Assembly (NCBI RefSeq): GCF_019345465.1
Contig: NZ_JAHKRC010000006.1
Location: forward strand, 268,711-332,710
Direction of reading: 5' to 3'
Source: Pseudomonas sp. NKUCC02_KPG
Lineage (GTDB): Bacteria; Pseudomonadota; Gammaproteobacteria; Pseudomonadales; Pseudomonadaceae
DNA length: 64,000 nucleotides
In this document: piece by piece, positions 8,947 to 17,641 of the stretch
How positions within the stretch are numbered: the first letter of the stretch is position 1
Layout: each line of letters begins with the position of its first letter
Notes under the pieces: model-generated
What the model was told of the DNA's origin: nothing
Databases searched by the model: none
The model's input: only the letters and a program-made list of their open reading frames with translations
Made by a program: the position numbers and the translations under genes

Positions 8947-9969
8947 TCAATGAGCGGATGGGCTTGTCAGCGTGGCGACGTCCTCGACGCTGTAGACCTG
9001 ACTGACAATCCCGCCCTTCTCAAGGCCCTTGAGTGCAGGCTCCAGTGAGTCCTGAGTCACGCTGACTGCTGGCGACAGCAAGTCATGGGGCATTTTCTTG
9101 CCATCCAGCAATTGCTGGGCTACCCAGAACGCCAGGCTGGAGATGCTCGGAGCGCTGGAAATCGAAAAGCTTTGGTAGCCGTTGGCGTCTTTCTGTTTCT
9201 TCCACCACGACAGCTCTTCCTCGCGATTACCGAAGATAATCGTCGGCGTCGGCCGTCCAGCGGACATGAACGCCTGGGCCGCGCCGTAACCGTCATCCCC
9301 TTGAGTCACCAGGGCATCTATAGGTGGCAGGCTAGGTAAAATGCCCGCCACCGCTTTCTGCGCGGCAGTCTGTGACCAGTTGCCGTTGACCGAGCCAACG
9401 ATTTTCAGGTTGGGATACTTTTGCGCGCCCGCAACGATCCCGGAATGGATCTGCTCATCCACCGAGACGCCTGCCAGCCCGCGAATCTCCAGTATGTTTG
9501 CGCCATTTGGGAAGCGTTTGGCCAGGTAATCCATCTGGTCAAGACCGCTTTGTTTAAAGTCCATGGAGATGCGATAGGCACAGGGTTCGGTGACGATGCC
9601 ATCGAAGGACACGACGATAATGCCCGCATCGCAGGCCTGCTTGACGGCGCCATTTAGAGCGGTCGGCGACGCTGCGTTGATGACGATGGCGCTGTAACCC
9701 TGAAGGATGAGGTTCTGGATTTGTGCCGCTTGCTCGGTAGCCTGATTTTCACCGGTTGTGAAGGCGTCTGCGGAAGCGATAACGCCTTTTTTCACAGCGT
9801 CGTCGGTGGTCTGCTTCCAGCTGCCAAGCATATTCTGACGCCAGGAATTACCCGCGTAGTTATTGGACAAGGCGATGGTCTTGTCGGCCGTATCGGCCTG
9901 CACTTGCATGAAGGGAGAAAGCAACAGCGCGCTTGATAGAAACAGGCATCGCAACGGACGAATTTTCAT
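8947..9969 (-). CDS. Periplasmic sugar-binding protein of ABC importer
   Basis: 340 residues beginning MKIRPLRCLFLSS with a Sec signal peptide cleaved near VQA-DTADK, then a periplasmic-binding-protein type 1 (ribose-binding-like) fold: KTIALSNNYAGNSWRQ, the AAQIQNLILQGYSAIVIN block, and ALVTQGDDGYGAAQAF. The start at 9969 has AAAGG upstream; a longer in-frame start at 10065 lacks one and would bury the signal peptide. First gene of the operon SBP-ATPase-permease-permease-lactonase. It is divergent from the histidine kinase at 10246 across a shared control region. Confidence 0.88.
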   Translation of the reverse strand: MKIRPLRCLFLSSALLLSPFMQVQADTADKTIALSNNYAGNSWRQNMLGSWKQTTDDAVKKGVIASADAFTTGENQATEQAAQIQNLILQGYSAIVINAASPTALNGAVKQACDAGIIVVSFDGIVTEPCAYRISMDFKQSGLDQMDYLAKRFPNGANILEIRGLAGVSVDEQIHSGIVAGAQKYPNLKIVGSVNGNWSQTAAQKAVAGILPSLPPIDALVTQGDDGYGAAQAFMSAGRPTPTIIFGNREEELSWWKKQKDANGYQSFSISSAPSISSLAFWVAQQLLDGKKMPHDLLSPAVSVTQDSLEPALKGLEKGGIVSQVYSVEDVATLTSPSAH

Positions 9970-10092
9970 GGATTGACCTTTGTTATTATTTTTGGGGTTC
10001 GGGCGGTCCAATGGATGGATGCTCACCGTTTTACACAAGTTCGATTTCAGTCTGCGCCGTCTCACAGCCAGCGTCTGCGCACATCAATGCAG

Positions 10093-10177
10093 ATATGCGG
10101 CGCGACACCGCACCAAATATGCGGGATCACGCAATCTGCCTGCGAGCATTCGCAATTTTTCAATCAGGTCACCTGAT
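10093..10177. promoter_or_regulatory. Divergent control region with direct repeats and a palindrome
   Basis: Between the importer operon and the two-component system lie two ATATGCGG direct repeats (10093-10100 and 10117-10124, 24 bp apart) and a perfect 15-bp palindrome ATCAGGT-C-ACCTGAT (10163-10177). Direct repeats spaced by about two helical turns suit a dimeric LuxR/NarL-type regulator. That these are the sites of the adjacent response regulator is inference. Confidence 0.45.
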
Positions 10178-10245
10178 CGCCCGCGCAGAGGGATGCCCGC
10201 GTTCAGTGATAGCGGGTATGGTAGGGCTACAAAAATAAAAGGTGC

Positions 10246-11508
10246 ATGACCGTGAAACGACCCAGCATCCATGCCGAGGATGTCCTCCATCACTTTCTCG
10301 GCATCTCCAGGGCCCTCGCGGGTCAGTTGGACTTCCAGTCGATGATTGACGCAATTTCCGAGGAAATTCGCATCATCCTGCCCCATGATCACCTGGACAT
10401 CAGCTTGCTGTTGCTGGATGGAGAAAACCATCTGCATGCTTATGAAACGGGGTTACACACCGCATGGAGCAACTTTGCCAATCACCCGCTGCCGATCGTG
10501 GAAAGTCCGATCCGTGCCCTGCTGTTGGGAGAGGAACCTTACATCCTCAGTCAAGACGCTACGACTGACCCCCGCTATCAGTTTGTCGGCGCGTTCAACA
10601 CGCCCATTTTCGATGCGGGGCTGCGCAGCAGACTTCACGTGCCGTTGCGGGCGCGAGGTGAAATTATCGGTGCATTGAGCTGTTCCAAACATGCAGCCGA
10701 TTACTACACCCTGGAAGACGTGCACCATACCCAGCATGTCGCCGATCTGCTGGCGTCCTACCTCTACGCACTACGCCAGACCGATCAAGCAAAAAGACTG
10801 GCGATCGCCGAAACCCAGATTCGCGCCCGAGAAGAGGGCTTGCGCCTGGGGGCCCTGCGCTTGACCGAGGAGCTGGAAAACGAACGGCAGCGCATTGGCA
10901 TGGATTTACACGACCAGACGCTGGCCGACATGACGCGCCTGCACCGCCGGATCGCCCGCCTGATGACCGTGGATACGCTGTCGGGGAATGACCTGAAACC
11001 CGTCAGTGACGCGTTGCAAGAGAGCATGCAGGAGCTGCGCCTTATCATTGATGCGGTCAAACCCACAGTGCTCCAGCTTTTCGGCCTGGAAGAAGGCGTA
11101 GAGGATTTGTTGTTGCGCAGTGTGCGCAACAGTGGCCTGAGCATTGCCACTCGCCTGCGTGACACCACAGGCGGGTTAGCAAACAAGCTTGCAGAGCCGC
11201 AGAAAATTGCCCTGTTTCGCATCATCCAGGAAGCGGTTAACAACGCTATCAAACATGCTTATCCGGACTCCATTGACATCGAGATCAGCCGGGCCGCGAA
11301 CCGCCTGCAGCTTTCCATCGTCGATGATGGCCTCGGACTTGACCGGGATAATCTGCTGAACTGCGGCGGAATACAGAACATGAAAATCCGCGCTCGCTTG
11401 CTCGACGCCCAACTGCAGATCGAGACCGGTCCGCAAGGCAAGGGAACACACGTCTGTATAAGTCTGCCCCTGCCCGTCCCTCACATTGAACCGGAGCAAA
11501 CCGTTTGA
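10246..11508 (+). CDS. GAF-domain sensor histidine kinase (HisKA_3 type)
   Basis: 420 residues with no membrane segment, so probably cytoplasmic. A GAF domain fills about residues 25-175 (FQSMIDAISEEI to ASYLYALR). A coiled linker follows, then a HisKA_3-like dimerisation helix with the presumed phospho-acceptor His222 in RIGMDLHDQ. The C-terminal HATPase_c has N-box EAVNNAIKH and G-boxes DDGLGL and GKGTH. Its stop overlaps the response-regulator ATG (TGATG), so the two are coupled. Divergent orientation to the sugar importer suggests it senses that substrate or a metabolite of it through GAF, as an inference. Confidence 0.82.
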   Translation: MTVKRPSIHAEDVLHHFLGISRALAGQLDFQSMIDAISEEIRIILPHDHLDISLLLLDGENHLHAYETGLHTAWSNFANHPLPIVESPIRALLLGEEPYILSQDATTDPRYQFVGAFNTPIFDAGLRSRLHVPLRARGEIIGALSCSKHAADYYTLEDVHHTQHVADLLASYLYALRQTDQAKRLAIAETQIRAREEGLRLGALRLTEELENERQRIGMDLHDQTLADMTRLHRRIARLMTVDTLSGNDLKPVSDALQESMQELRLIIDAVKPTVLQLFGLEEGVEDLLLRSVRNSGLSIATRLRDTTGGLANKLAEPQKIALFRIIQEAVNNAIKHAYPDSIDIEISRAANRLQLSIVDDGLGLDRDNLLNCGGIQNMKIRARLLDAQLQIETGPQGKGTHVCISLPLPVPHIEPEQTV

Positions 11509-12254
11509 TGGATGTCTTGTTGATTGAAGATGACCCCGTTCATCGCGCATTTCTCAAGGAAGTTATAGAACTGGCGCTTCCTGAATGCACCCGGTTGCTG
11601 GAAGCCGAGGACGGGCTGGCAGGAGAGCGACTGGCCCATGAGTATGGGATCACGGCGGTAGTCATGGATTTGCAGATGCCCAGACGCACCGGGGTGGAGG
11701 CTGCCAAGACGATCTGGCGAGACCGGCCCGATACATCGATTCTGTTCTGGTCTAATTATGCTGATGAAGCCTATGTGCGAGGCATTTCGCGAATCGTTCC
11801 AGAGGGCGCTGCTTACGGCTATGTGCTCAAGACCGCCTCGGAGGAGCGCTTGCGCCTGGCGCTGCGCAGTCTTTTCATTGAGCAACAATGCGTCATAGAT
11901 CGTGAGATACGCGGCGTGCAGCAGAAGTCCCAAGACCAGGTACTTGGCCTGACGGACACCGAGTATGAAGTGCTGCAAGACATCGCACTGGGACTTACAG
12001 ACCGTGCCATAGCCAGTCGACGCTGCCTTTCATTGCGCAGCGTACAAAATCGATTGCAGCAGTTGTACGAAAAGCTCGGTGCCTATCAACCAACCGATGG
12101 CCATCTGGGTAGCTATACATACAATCTCAGAGCTCGTGCGGTCAGCATCGCATTGATGCGAAAATTGCTTAACCGCAATGCCATGGAGCAAGCCGAAACG
12201 GAATTGCAGCAATGGCTTCGCGACCCCCGACACGTCCCCCGCCAATCATCTTGA
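11508..12254 (+). CDS. LuxR/NarL-type response regulator
   Basis: 248 residues starting at the ATG that overlaps the kinase stop. The receiver domain occupies about residues 1-125, with acidic pocket IEDD, phospho-acceptor Asp54 in VVMDLQMP and conserved Lys in YVLKTA. The C-terminal helix-turn-helix near residues 145-200 (LTDTEYEVLQDIALGLTDRA to NRLQQLYEKLG) is of LuxR/NarL type but somewhat diverged, and the protein carries about 50 extra residues after it. Likely output is control of the divergent sugar importer operon. Confidence 0.8.
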   Translation: MDVLLIEDDPVHRAFLKEVIELALPECTRLLEAEDGLAGERLAHEYGITAVVMDLQMPRRTGVEAAKTIWRDRPDTSILFWSNYADEAYVRGISRIVPEGAAYGYVLKTASEERLRLALRSLFIEQQCVIDREIRGVQQKSQDQVLGLTDTEYEVLQDIALGLTDRAIASRRCLSLRSVQNRLQQLYEKLGAYQPTDGHLGSYTYNLRARAVSIALMRKLLNRNAMEQAETELQQWLRDPRHVPRQSS

Positions 12255-12331
12255 GGGGTTTTCCAGCTGGGTCCTGAGACCGGATTGCACATCGGATCAG
12301 GGACTCAGCCGCGAGACGCCCATCCCGTCTT

Positions 12332-13432
12332 TTAAGCGAGTGCCGCAGCCTTGGCCGTGACCGCCTCGCGCTCCAGCTCACGCACCAACGGCAACACCTT
12401 TCTGCCGAAGTACTCCACTTCTTCATGAAAGTGCAGGAAGCCACTGAGGATCAGGTCCACGCCCACGGCCTTGAGGGCTACGATGCGTTCAGCAATCTGC
12501 TGCGCAGTACCGATCAGGTTGGTCTTGAAGCCGTCGTTGTACTGCACCAGGTCTTCGAAAGTGGACTTGGCCCAGTTCCCTTCTCCTTCAGGACTGGAGG
12601 CACCGGCGTTCCTCACCTCGCTGCCGAAACCGTTGACGGCCTCTGGATCGGCCTTCGCGATGATCTCCTCCAGTACCGCTTGAGCCTCAGCTTCGGTTTC
12701 TCTGGCGATGACAAAAGCGTTCACCCCGACTTTCACCGAATGGCCATTGAGCGCAGCCTTGGCCCGAATGTCGTCGATCTGGGCCTTGATGCCTTCGACG
12801 CTGTTGCCGTTGGTGAAGTACCAATCGGAAACCCGCGAAGCCATCTCCCGCGCGGCGCGTGAGCTGCCACCCTGGAAGATTTCCGGGTGCGGTTGCTGCA
12901 GTGGCTTGGGTTTGAGCGTGAAGTCATGGAAACGGTAGAAGTCGCCATGAAAACTGAAGTTGTCCTGGGTCCAGATGCCCTTGAGCGCCTGGATGAATTC
13001 TTCCGAGCGACGATAGCGTTCATCGTGGTCCAGCCACGGCTCGCCAATGGCCCGAAACTCGCCCTTGAACCAGCCCGACACGATATTGACCGCAACCCGA
13101 CCGTTGGTGAACTGGTCGATGGTGGCCAGCTGTTTGGCAGCCAGTACCGGAGTCCAGGGCCCAGGCAGGATGGCAGCAATCACTTTGAGCTTCTCGGTGG
13201 CGGCCAACAATGCGTGGCTGATGGTCACCGACTCATGCTGGTTTTCGGCGCCATAACCGGCGGTAAAGCGGATCTGTGACAAGGCGTACTCGAAACCGGC
13301 CTTTTCGGCGATTTGCGCCAGCTTGCGGTTGTAATCGATGTCCCAGCTGGTGCGTTGTTCGATCTTGCTGATTACAAGTCCCCCGCTGACGTTGGGAACC
13401 CAGTAGGCAAACTTGATGTTGTCCTGGCTCAT
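12332..13432 (-). CDS. sfnG: FMNH2-dependent dimethylsulfone monooxygenase
   Basis: 366 residues of the bacterial luciferase/alkanesulfonate monooxygenase (SsuD-like) TIM-barrel family, matching SfnG: MSQDNIKFAYWVPNVSGGLV, then FTAGYGAENQHESVTISHAL, the FMN-site region GRVAVNIVSGWFKGEF and LDHDERYRRSEEFI. SfnG converts dimethylsulfone to methanesulfinate with reduced FMN and oxygen, letting cells use dimethyl sulfide-derived sulfur when sulfate is short. An FMN reductase gene lies 45 bp upstream on the same strand and would supply FMNH2. Both follow the sigma-54 promoter at 14093-14108, as expected for SfnR-type control. Confidence 0.92.
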   Translation of the reverse strand: MSQDNIKFAYWVPNVSGGLVISKIEQRTSWDIDYNRKLAQIAEKAGFEYALSQIRFTAGYGAENQHESVTISHALLAATEKLKVIAAILPGPWTPVLAAKQLATIDQFTNGRVAVNIVSGWFKGEFRAIGEPWLDHDERYRRSEEFIQALKGIWTQDNFSFHGDFYRFHDFTLKPKPLQQPHPEIFQGGSSRAAREMASRVSDWYFTNGNSVEGIKAQIDDIRAKAALNGHSVKVGVNAFVIARETEAEAQAVLEEIIAKADPEAVNGFGSEVRNAGASSPEGEGNWAKSTFEDLVQYNDGFKTNLIGTAQQIAERIVALKAVGVDLILSGFLHFHEEVEYFGRKVLPLVRELEREAVTAKAAALA

Positions 13433-13477
13433 TGCGTGTACTCCAGTGATACGTTGAAGTGAGGTTTACCGGTAACT

Positions 13478-14041
13478 TCAGGCCGCGCTGGCGTCCGGTT
13501 GCACAGTCGAAGTGAGGTTCCGGACCGCGGACTCGACAGCGCGCTCGATGCGCTCTAGCACCTGCGGGCTGGTGATCTGGTAATCGGTAAAGTCGGCTTC
13601 TGTGGCATACACCCCGATGGGCAAACTCAGGGCCTGAAAGAAACCAAACAGCGGGCGCAACTGGTGTTCGATGACCAGAGCGTGGCGGTCCGAGCCACCG
13701 GTGGCGGCCAGCAACACCGGCACGTTGTTCAATGCCTGGTGATGGACGAAATCGAACAGGTGCTTGAACAGTCCAGTGTATGAGGCGCGGTACACCGGAC
13801 TGGCAGCAATCAGCAGGTCGGCCGTTTCAATGGCTTGCAGATGGGCCTCTACCCTTGCGGGCAAGTCTTCGCGGCGCAGCACCCCGGCAAACTGCGGGCC
13901 GATCTCGGACAACTCGATCAAGTGCAGCGCGATCGGCAACTGTTGCTCAAGACCGGCGACCAGGGCCTTGAGCAGCACCAGGGTGCGAGTTGGGCGCTGC
14001 ACGCTCCCGGATACCGCGACCACTTTCAGAGTGTTGTTCAT
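13478..14041 (-). CDS. msuE: NAD(P)H-dependent FMN reductase of MsuE/SfnF family
   Basis: 187 residues with a flavodoxin-like fold: FMN-binding loop VAVSGSVQRPTRT near residue 10, ASPVYRASYTGLFKHLFD near 75-95 and LLAATGGSDRHALVIEHQLRPLFGFF. These motifs match MsuE, the reductase that feeds FMNH2 to sulfonate and sulfone monooxygenases. The start at 14041 follows GAGGA; 14 upstream codons are discarded. It heads the pair with sfnG, so the name sfnF used for the P. putida sfnFG operon would be equally fair. Expression is expected under sulfate limitation from the -24/-12 promoter just upstream. Confidence 0.85.
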   Translation of the reverse strand: MNNTLKVVAVSGSVQRPTRTLVLLKALVAGLEQQLPIALHLIELSEIGPQFAGVLRREDLPARVEAHLQAIETADLLIAASPVYRASYTGLFKHLFDFVHHQALNNVPVLLAATGGSDRHALVIEHQLRPLFGFFQALSLPIGVYATEADFTDYQITSPQVLERIERAVESAVRNLTSTVQPDASAA

Positions 14042-14092
14042 TGCCCGTCCTCGTGATGGCAGAGGCCGCCGCGGCACCTGCACAAGGACTGG

Positions 14093-14108
14093 AGCAGAAA
14101 CCGTGCCA
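14093..14108 (-). promoter_or_regulatory. Sigma-54 (-24/-12) promoter of msuE-sfnG
   Basis: The reverse strand reads TGGCACGGTTTCTGCT. GG and GC are separated by exactly 10 bases, and only one core base departs from TGGCAC-N5-TTGC. It lies about 52 bases before the msuE start, in the right orientation. sfn genes in P. putida are known to need RpoN and the enhancer-binding protein SfnR; no sfnR-like gene lies in the window. Confidence 0.75.
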
Positions 14109-14489
14109 TTTCAATATCTTTATAAAATCAATGAGTTATGACTTTTCGTGAAGCGCCATAGTGTCGCCTGCCGGACAGATTGTTGATCCACTGTTCCGCC
14201 TGCAACAGCTGCCTCTCTGTCCGTTCCCTACGGCGACCCGAGCTGATGTTTCCACCCGGCATTCGCAGGGTATTTGCATAACCCGTTCAGGTGTTCAGCC
14301 TTCAATTGCGCACCACCGGTTATTACCTGTCCAGACACCCTGCTCGCTCACCCAAAGAGCTGCAAATGAATTGTCTCGCTCAGGTGGACAGTCAATCGTA
14401 TTTCAGGTGCTTTTTCGTCGCTGATGAGAACATTAATCTGAGCTCATCGCTGAACGACAGCCACCCGCCACTTCGAAAAGGATTCCACC
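14109..14489. other. Intergenic region upstream of ycaC-like gene
   Basis: About 380 bases without a gene between the sigma-54 promoter and the YcaC-like hydrolase. It must hold enhancer sites for the msuE-sfnG promoter and the promoter of the plus-strand hydrolase. A 7-bp inverted repeat CTGTCCA / TGGACAG (14327-14333, 14385-14391) is present but widely spaced. No RNA gene is evident. Confidence 0.4.
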
Positions 14490-15116
14490 ATGACTAACGC
14501 AACTTACAACCGCCTGAACAAAGACGACGCCGTAGTTCTGCTGGTCGACCACCAGACAGGCTTGATTTCTCTGGTGCAGGACTTCACACCCAACGAGTTC
14601 AAGAACAACGTGCTGGCCCTGGCTGACGTCGCGAAATTTTTTGAGCTGCCTACCATCCTCACTACCAGTTTTGAACAAGGCCCCAACGGCCCGCTGGTTC
14701 CCGAACTCAAGGAAATGTTCCCGCACGCGCCGTACATCGCTCGACCAGGCCAGATCAACGCCTGGGACAACGAGGACTTCGTCAAGGCGATCAAGGCAAC
14801 GGGCCGCAAGCAATTGATCATCGCCGGCGTGGTGACAGATGTCTGCGTAGCGTTCCCAACGTTGTCGGCACTGGCTGAAGGGTTTGACGTGTTCGTGGTA
14901 ACTGACTCTTCGGGGACGTTCAACACCACCGTACAACAAGCGTCCTGGAACCGCATGAGCCAGGCTGGCGCCCAGATGATGAACTGGTTCTCCGTAGCGT
15001 GTGAGCTGCAACGCGATTGGCGCAACGACATTGAAGGCCTGGGCAACCTGCTGTCTCAGCGTATTCCCAACTACCGGAACCTGATGAACAGTTACTCCGC
15101 GCTGACTGCTCGCTGA
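14490..15116 (+). CDS. ycaC: Isochorismatase-family cysteine hydrolase, YcaC-like
   Basis: 208 residues of the isochorismatase-like hydrolase superfamily and close in pattern to YcaC. The catalytic Asp is D20 in LLVDHQTG, and the nucleophile Cys is near 118 in IIAGVVTDVCVAFPTLSAL, preceded by the characteristic cis-peptide VV-T. A good AAAAGGA site precedes the ATG. YcaC forms ring-shaped octamers; its natural substrate is unknown. The gene stands alone, with a REPIN 54 bp after its stop, and does not obviously belong to the sulfone genes on the other side of the promoter region. Confidence 0.82.
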   Translation: MTNATYNRLNKDDAVVLLVDHQTGLISLVQDFTPNEFKNNVLALADVAKFFELPTILTTSFEQGPNGPLVPELKEMFPHAPYIARPGQINAWDNEDFVKAIKATGRKQLIIAGVVTDVCVAFPTLSALAEGFDVFVVTDSSGTFNTTVQQASWNRMSQAGAQMMNWFSVACELQRDWRNDIEGLGNLLSQRIPNYRNLMNSYSALTAR

Positions 15117-15169
15117 AAACCGGCATAGCGTTCACGGCAATGTTGTTCACTTAAGTGATTTCTGCCTCT

Positions 15170-15267
15170 GTGGGAACGGGCTTGCTCGCGATGGTCGTTA
15201 ACGGTGACGCGTATTTACCAAGTAAATGCTGCGCACTGAAGACCCTCGCGAGCAAGCCCGCTCCCAC
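15170..15267. repeat. REPIN (paired inverted REP sequences)
   Basis: 98-bp intergenic element whose 22-base arms (15170-15191 and 15246-15267) are reverse complements with one mismatch. The arm core GGGCTTGCTCGCGA and the CCCAC ends match the fluorescent-pseudomonad REP family mobilised by RAYT transposases. A related copy lies at 49978-50062. The convergent position between ycaC and the LysR gene also lets the hairpin act as a transcription end. Confidence 0.85.
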
Positions 15268-15356
15268 ACTTGAGCCGCGTTGCTCTTGAGTGAACATTAT
15301 TGCTGCTCTGCGGGTCCTTTTGCTTTGGTGGGCAATCACATCTTGTCATCGCTGCA

Positions 15357-16301
15357 TCAAACGTCCGGATCAACAGTTTCTGCTGGGCCAAGCAGTAACT
15401 CCGTTAACTGCTTCATGGCTGGTGTAGCCTGACCGCCCCTGCGGGTGACCAGTTCGTAGGGATCGCTGACCGACTTTATCGAGTGGGGCAAGATCCGTAT
15501 TCGGTGGTGTTGCGCACATTGGTTCGCCACATCTATTGAAACCAGGGCCACAAAATCGGACTGGTTTTGCAGGAGCGACAAAGTCGCCAGGATTGAAGTG
15601 GTCTCGACCAGGTGGAGCGGGAAGCGAATGCCTGCATCGTGAAACTCACGCTCCAGTTGCACCCGCATCGGCATGTTCGCCCTGTACACAATCCATCGGC
15701 TTGAAGCCAGCTGCTCAAGGCTAAGCGTCTGCGCTTCCTTGAGCGGATGATCGATATTGCCGATGACGGCCAGCGTCTCATCCTGAACAAGCGAACTCGA
15801 GAACAGATGCGGCGAGTTGCTCACACACGTTCTACACAGCGCCATGTCCAGTCGGCCGCTCTCGATTTGCGCCAGCAGAGATTGACTGGTGTCTTCAATG
15901 ATCTCGAACGACATCTCGGGCTGGATGGCAATGAGCTGCGAAATCGCCCCCATCAACAGGGGGACAGCGCCCATGATTGCGCCTACTGCGAGTCGCCCTC
16001 CTACACCTCTCAAGATCGCATCAAGGTCGTGCCGAAGGTTTGAGATATCTGTTTGAACCACCCGAGCATATCGGATCGCACAGTAGCCAGCCGCCGTAGG
16101 CTCCAGCCCCCGGTTGGTTCGTGTGAACAGCGCCGTGCCAAAGGTCGTCTCGATCTCTTGCAGCGCTTTGCTCGCGCCCGGTTGAGTGAGGCCAACGCTA
16201 TTCGCGGCCCCGAGGAGAGAGCCATGCTCGTCCAATTCGATAAGTAAGCGCAGGTGTCTGGCATGGAGTCTGGACATGATCGAGTTGAGCGACGGGGTCA
16301 T
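15357..16301 (-). CDS. LysR-family transcriptional regulator
   Basis: 314 residues. The N-terminal winged helix-turn-helix (LRLLIELDEHGSLLGAANSV to PGASKALQEIETTFG) spans about residues 15-75. It is followed by a periplasmic-binding-like effector domain to the end (LAVGAIMGAVPLLMGAISQL onward), as in the galactose-binding-protein regulator subgroup. GGAG lies 9 bases before the ATG. It is divergent from the Fe-alcohol dehydrogenase operon at 16455 with a 153-bp shared promoter region, so it most likely activates that operon and responds to its substrate. Confidence 0.88.
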   Translation of the reverse strand: MTPSLNSIMSRLHARHLRLLIELDEHGSLLGAANSVGLTQPGASKALQEIETTFGTALFTRTNRGLEPTAAGYCAIRYARVVQTDISNLRHDLDAILRGVGGRLAVGAIMGAVPLLMGAISQLIAIQPEMSFEIIEDTSQSLLAQIESGRLDMALCRTCVSNSPHLFSSSLVQDETLAVIGNIDHPLKEAQTLSLEQLASSRWIVYRANMPMRVQLEREFHDAGIRFPLHLVETTSILATLSLLQNQSDFVALVSIDVANQCAQHHRIRILPHSIKSVSDPYELVTRRGGQATPAMKQLTELLLGPAETVDPDV

Positions 16302-16454
16302 CTGATATTACTCCAAGCTATGCCTGTATGGATTGTTCTCAATACCGAGGTCAGAAATTGATTCATATACTGGCGCGGCACCCTGTCGCGCCTGAAGCGG
16401 CAGACTGGCCTAATTCAAGCCGATAATAACAATACTGAAGGCTCAAGGAGACCC

Positions 16455-17597
16455 ATGTCCCTGATCAATTACATCACCCAAATTCAGTTCGACGCAGGAG
16501 CCATTTCGCTTTTGCCCGCCGAGTGCCAACGTGTTGGTATAACCAGGCCTTTGATCGTCACTGACCTTGGGGTCCGGGCTGCCGGCATCATCGATGTTGC
16601 CCTCGGCACATTCACCGATGCTAGCGTCAAACTGCCAATCTATGACGGCACGCCTTCCAACCCGAACGAAAGAGCCGTTCGCGAAGCCGTGGCCATATTC
16701 AAAGAGTTCAGATGCGACGGAATCATCGCCATCGGGGGTGGTTCCGCCATCGACCTGGCCAAAGGTGTGGCCGTCTGCGCTACCCACGAAGGCTCGCTGA
16801 AGAGCTTTGCCGTCATTGAAGGTGGCCTGGCCCGTATCACTTCAGCGACCGCTCCCGTTATCGCGGTCCCGACCACTGCCGGTACTGGTAGCGAGGTTGG
16901 CCGTGGCGCCATCCTGATTCTGGATGACGGTCGCAAGGTCGGAGTGATCTCTCCCTATGTCGTACCCAAATCTGCGATCTGCGACCCGGAGTTGACTCTG
17001 GGCCTGCCACACGCACTGACCGCCGCCACCGGTATGGATGCAATTGCCCACTGCCTGGAAACCTTCATGGCCCCTGCGTTCAATCCGCCTGCTGACGGTA
17101 TTGCTCTGGATGGTCTGTGGCGTGCCTGGCGCTTCATCGAAACCGCAACCCGGGATCCGAAGAACCTGGAAGGCCGTATCAACATGATGAGTGCCTCACT
17201 GCAGGGCGCCCTGGCCTTCCAGAAGGGCTTGGGTTGCGTTCACAGCCTCAGTCACTCCCTGGGCGGCATTGATCCTCGCCTGCACCACGGCACGCTCAAT
17301 GCGATTTTTCTTCCCGCTGTCATCGCATTCAACCGCCAGGCCCAGACGGTTGTGGCCGAGCACAAGATGGCTCGAATCGCTCAAGCCATTGGCCTGGCTG
17401 ATGAGAACGCAATCGAAGAGGCGATTCGCAACATGACCCGTGCGCTGGGGCTGCCGACCGGTCTGCGTGAGCTTGGCGTTACCGAGGACATGTTTTCGAA
17501 CATCATCCAGGGCGCCCTGGCTGACCACAGTCATCGCACAAACCCGCGTGAGGCTTCTGCTGACGATTATCGGTGGATTCTTGAAGCCTCGATGTAA
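16455..17597 (+). CDS. Iron-containing alcohol dehydrogenase (4-hydroxybutyrate dehydrogenase-like)
   Basis: 380 residues of the group III Fe-ADH family. The NAD-binding GGGSAIDLAKG motif lies near residue 95, then PTTAGTGSEVGRGAI near 140, and metal ligands in GMDAIAHCLETFMAP, CVHSLSHSLGG and HHGTLNAI. The opening (MSLINYITQIQFDAGAISLL) and overall pattern resemble characterised 4-hydroxybutyrate dehydrogenases of Cupriavidus, from memory. AAGGAG precedes the ATG. It is first in an operon with an MFS importer and a 2,5-dioxovalerate-type dehydrogenase, so the true substrate may be an omega-hydroxy acid oxidised on to a dicarboxylate. Confidence 0.8.
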   Translation: MSLINYITQIQFDAGAISLLPAECQRVGITRPLIVTDLGVRAAGIIDVALGTFTDASVKLPIYDGTPSNPNERAVREAVAIFKEFRCDGIIAIGGGSAIDLAKGVAVCATHEGSLKSFAVIEGGLARITSATAPVIAVPTTAGTGSEVGRGAILILDDGRKVGVISPYVVPKSAICDPELTLGLPHALTAATGMDAIAHCLETFMAPAFNPPADGIALDGLWRAWRFIETATRDPKNLEGRINMMSASLQGALAFQKGLGCVHSLSHSLGGIDPRLHHGTLNAIFLPAVIAFNRQAQTVVAEHKMARIAQAIGLADENAIEEAIRNMTRALGLPTGLRELGVTEDMFSNIIQGALADHSHRTNPREASADDYRWILEASM

Positions 17598-17641
17598 CCA
17601 ACGACCTGCTTTCAAATAAACAATAAGAAAAGTGAACGCCC

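Noticed and set aside
14327..14391. CTGTCCA / TGGACAG inverted repeat upstream of the YcaC-like gene
   Set aside because: Arms are over 50 bases apart and only 7 bp long, so likely chance; mentioned only in the gap entry.
16372..16392. GGCGCG-N9-CGCGCC dyad upstream of the Fe-alcohol dehydrogenase
   Set aside because: Short GC-only arms of this kind are common by chance at this base composition; it does not match a LysR box.
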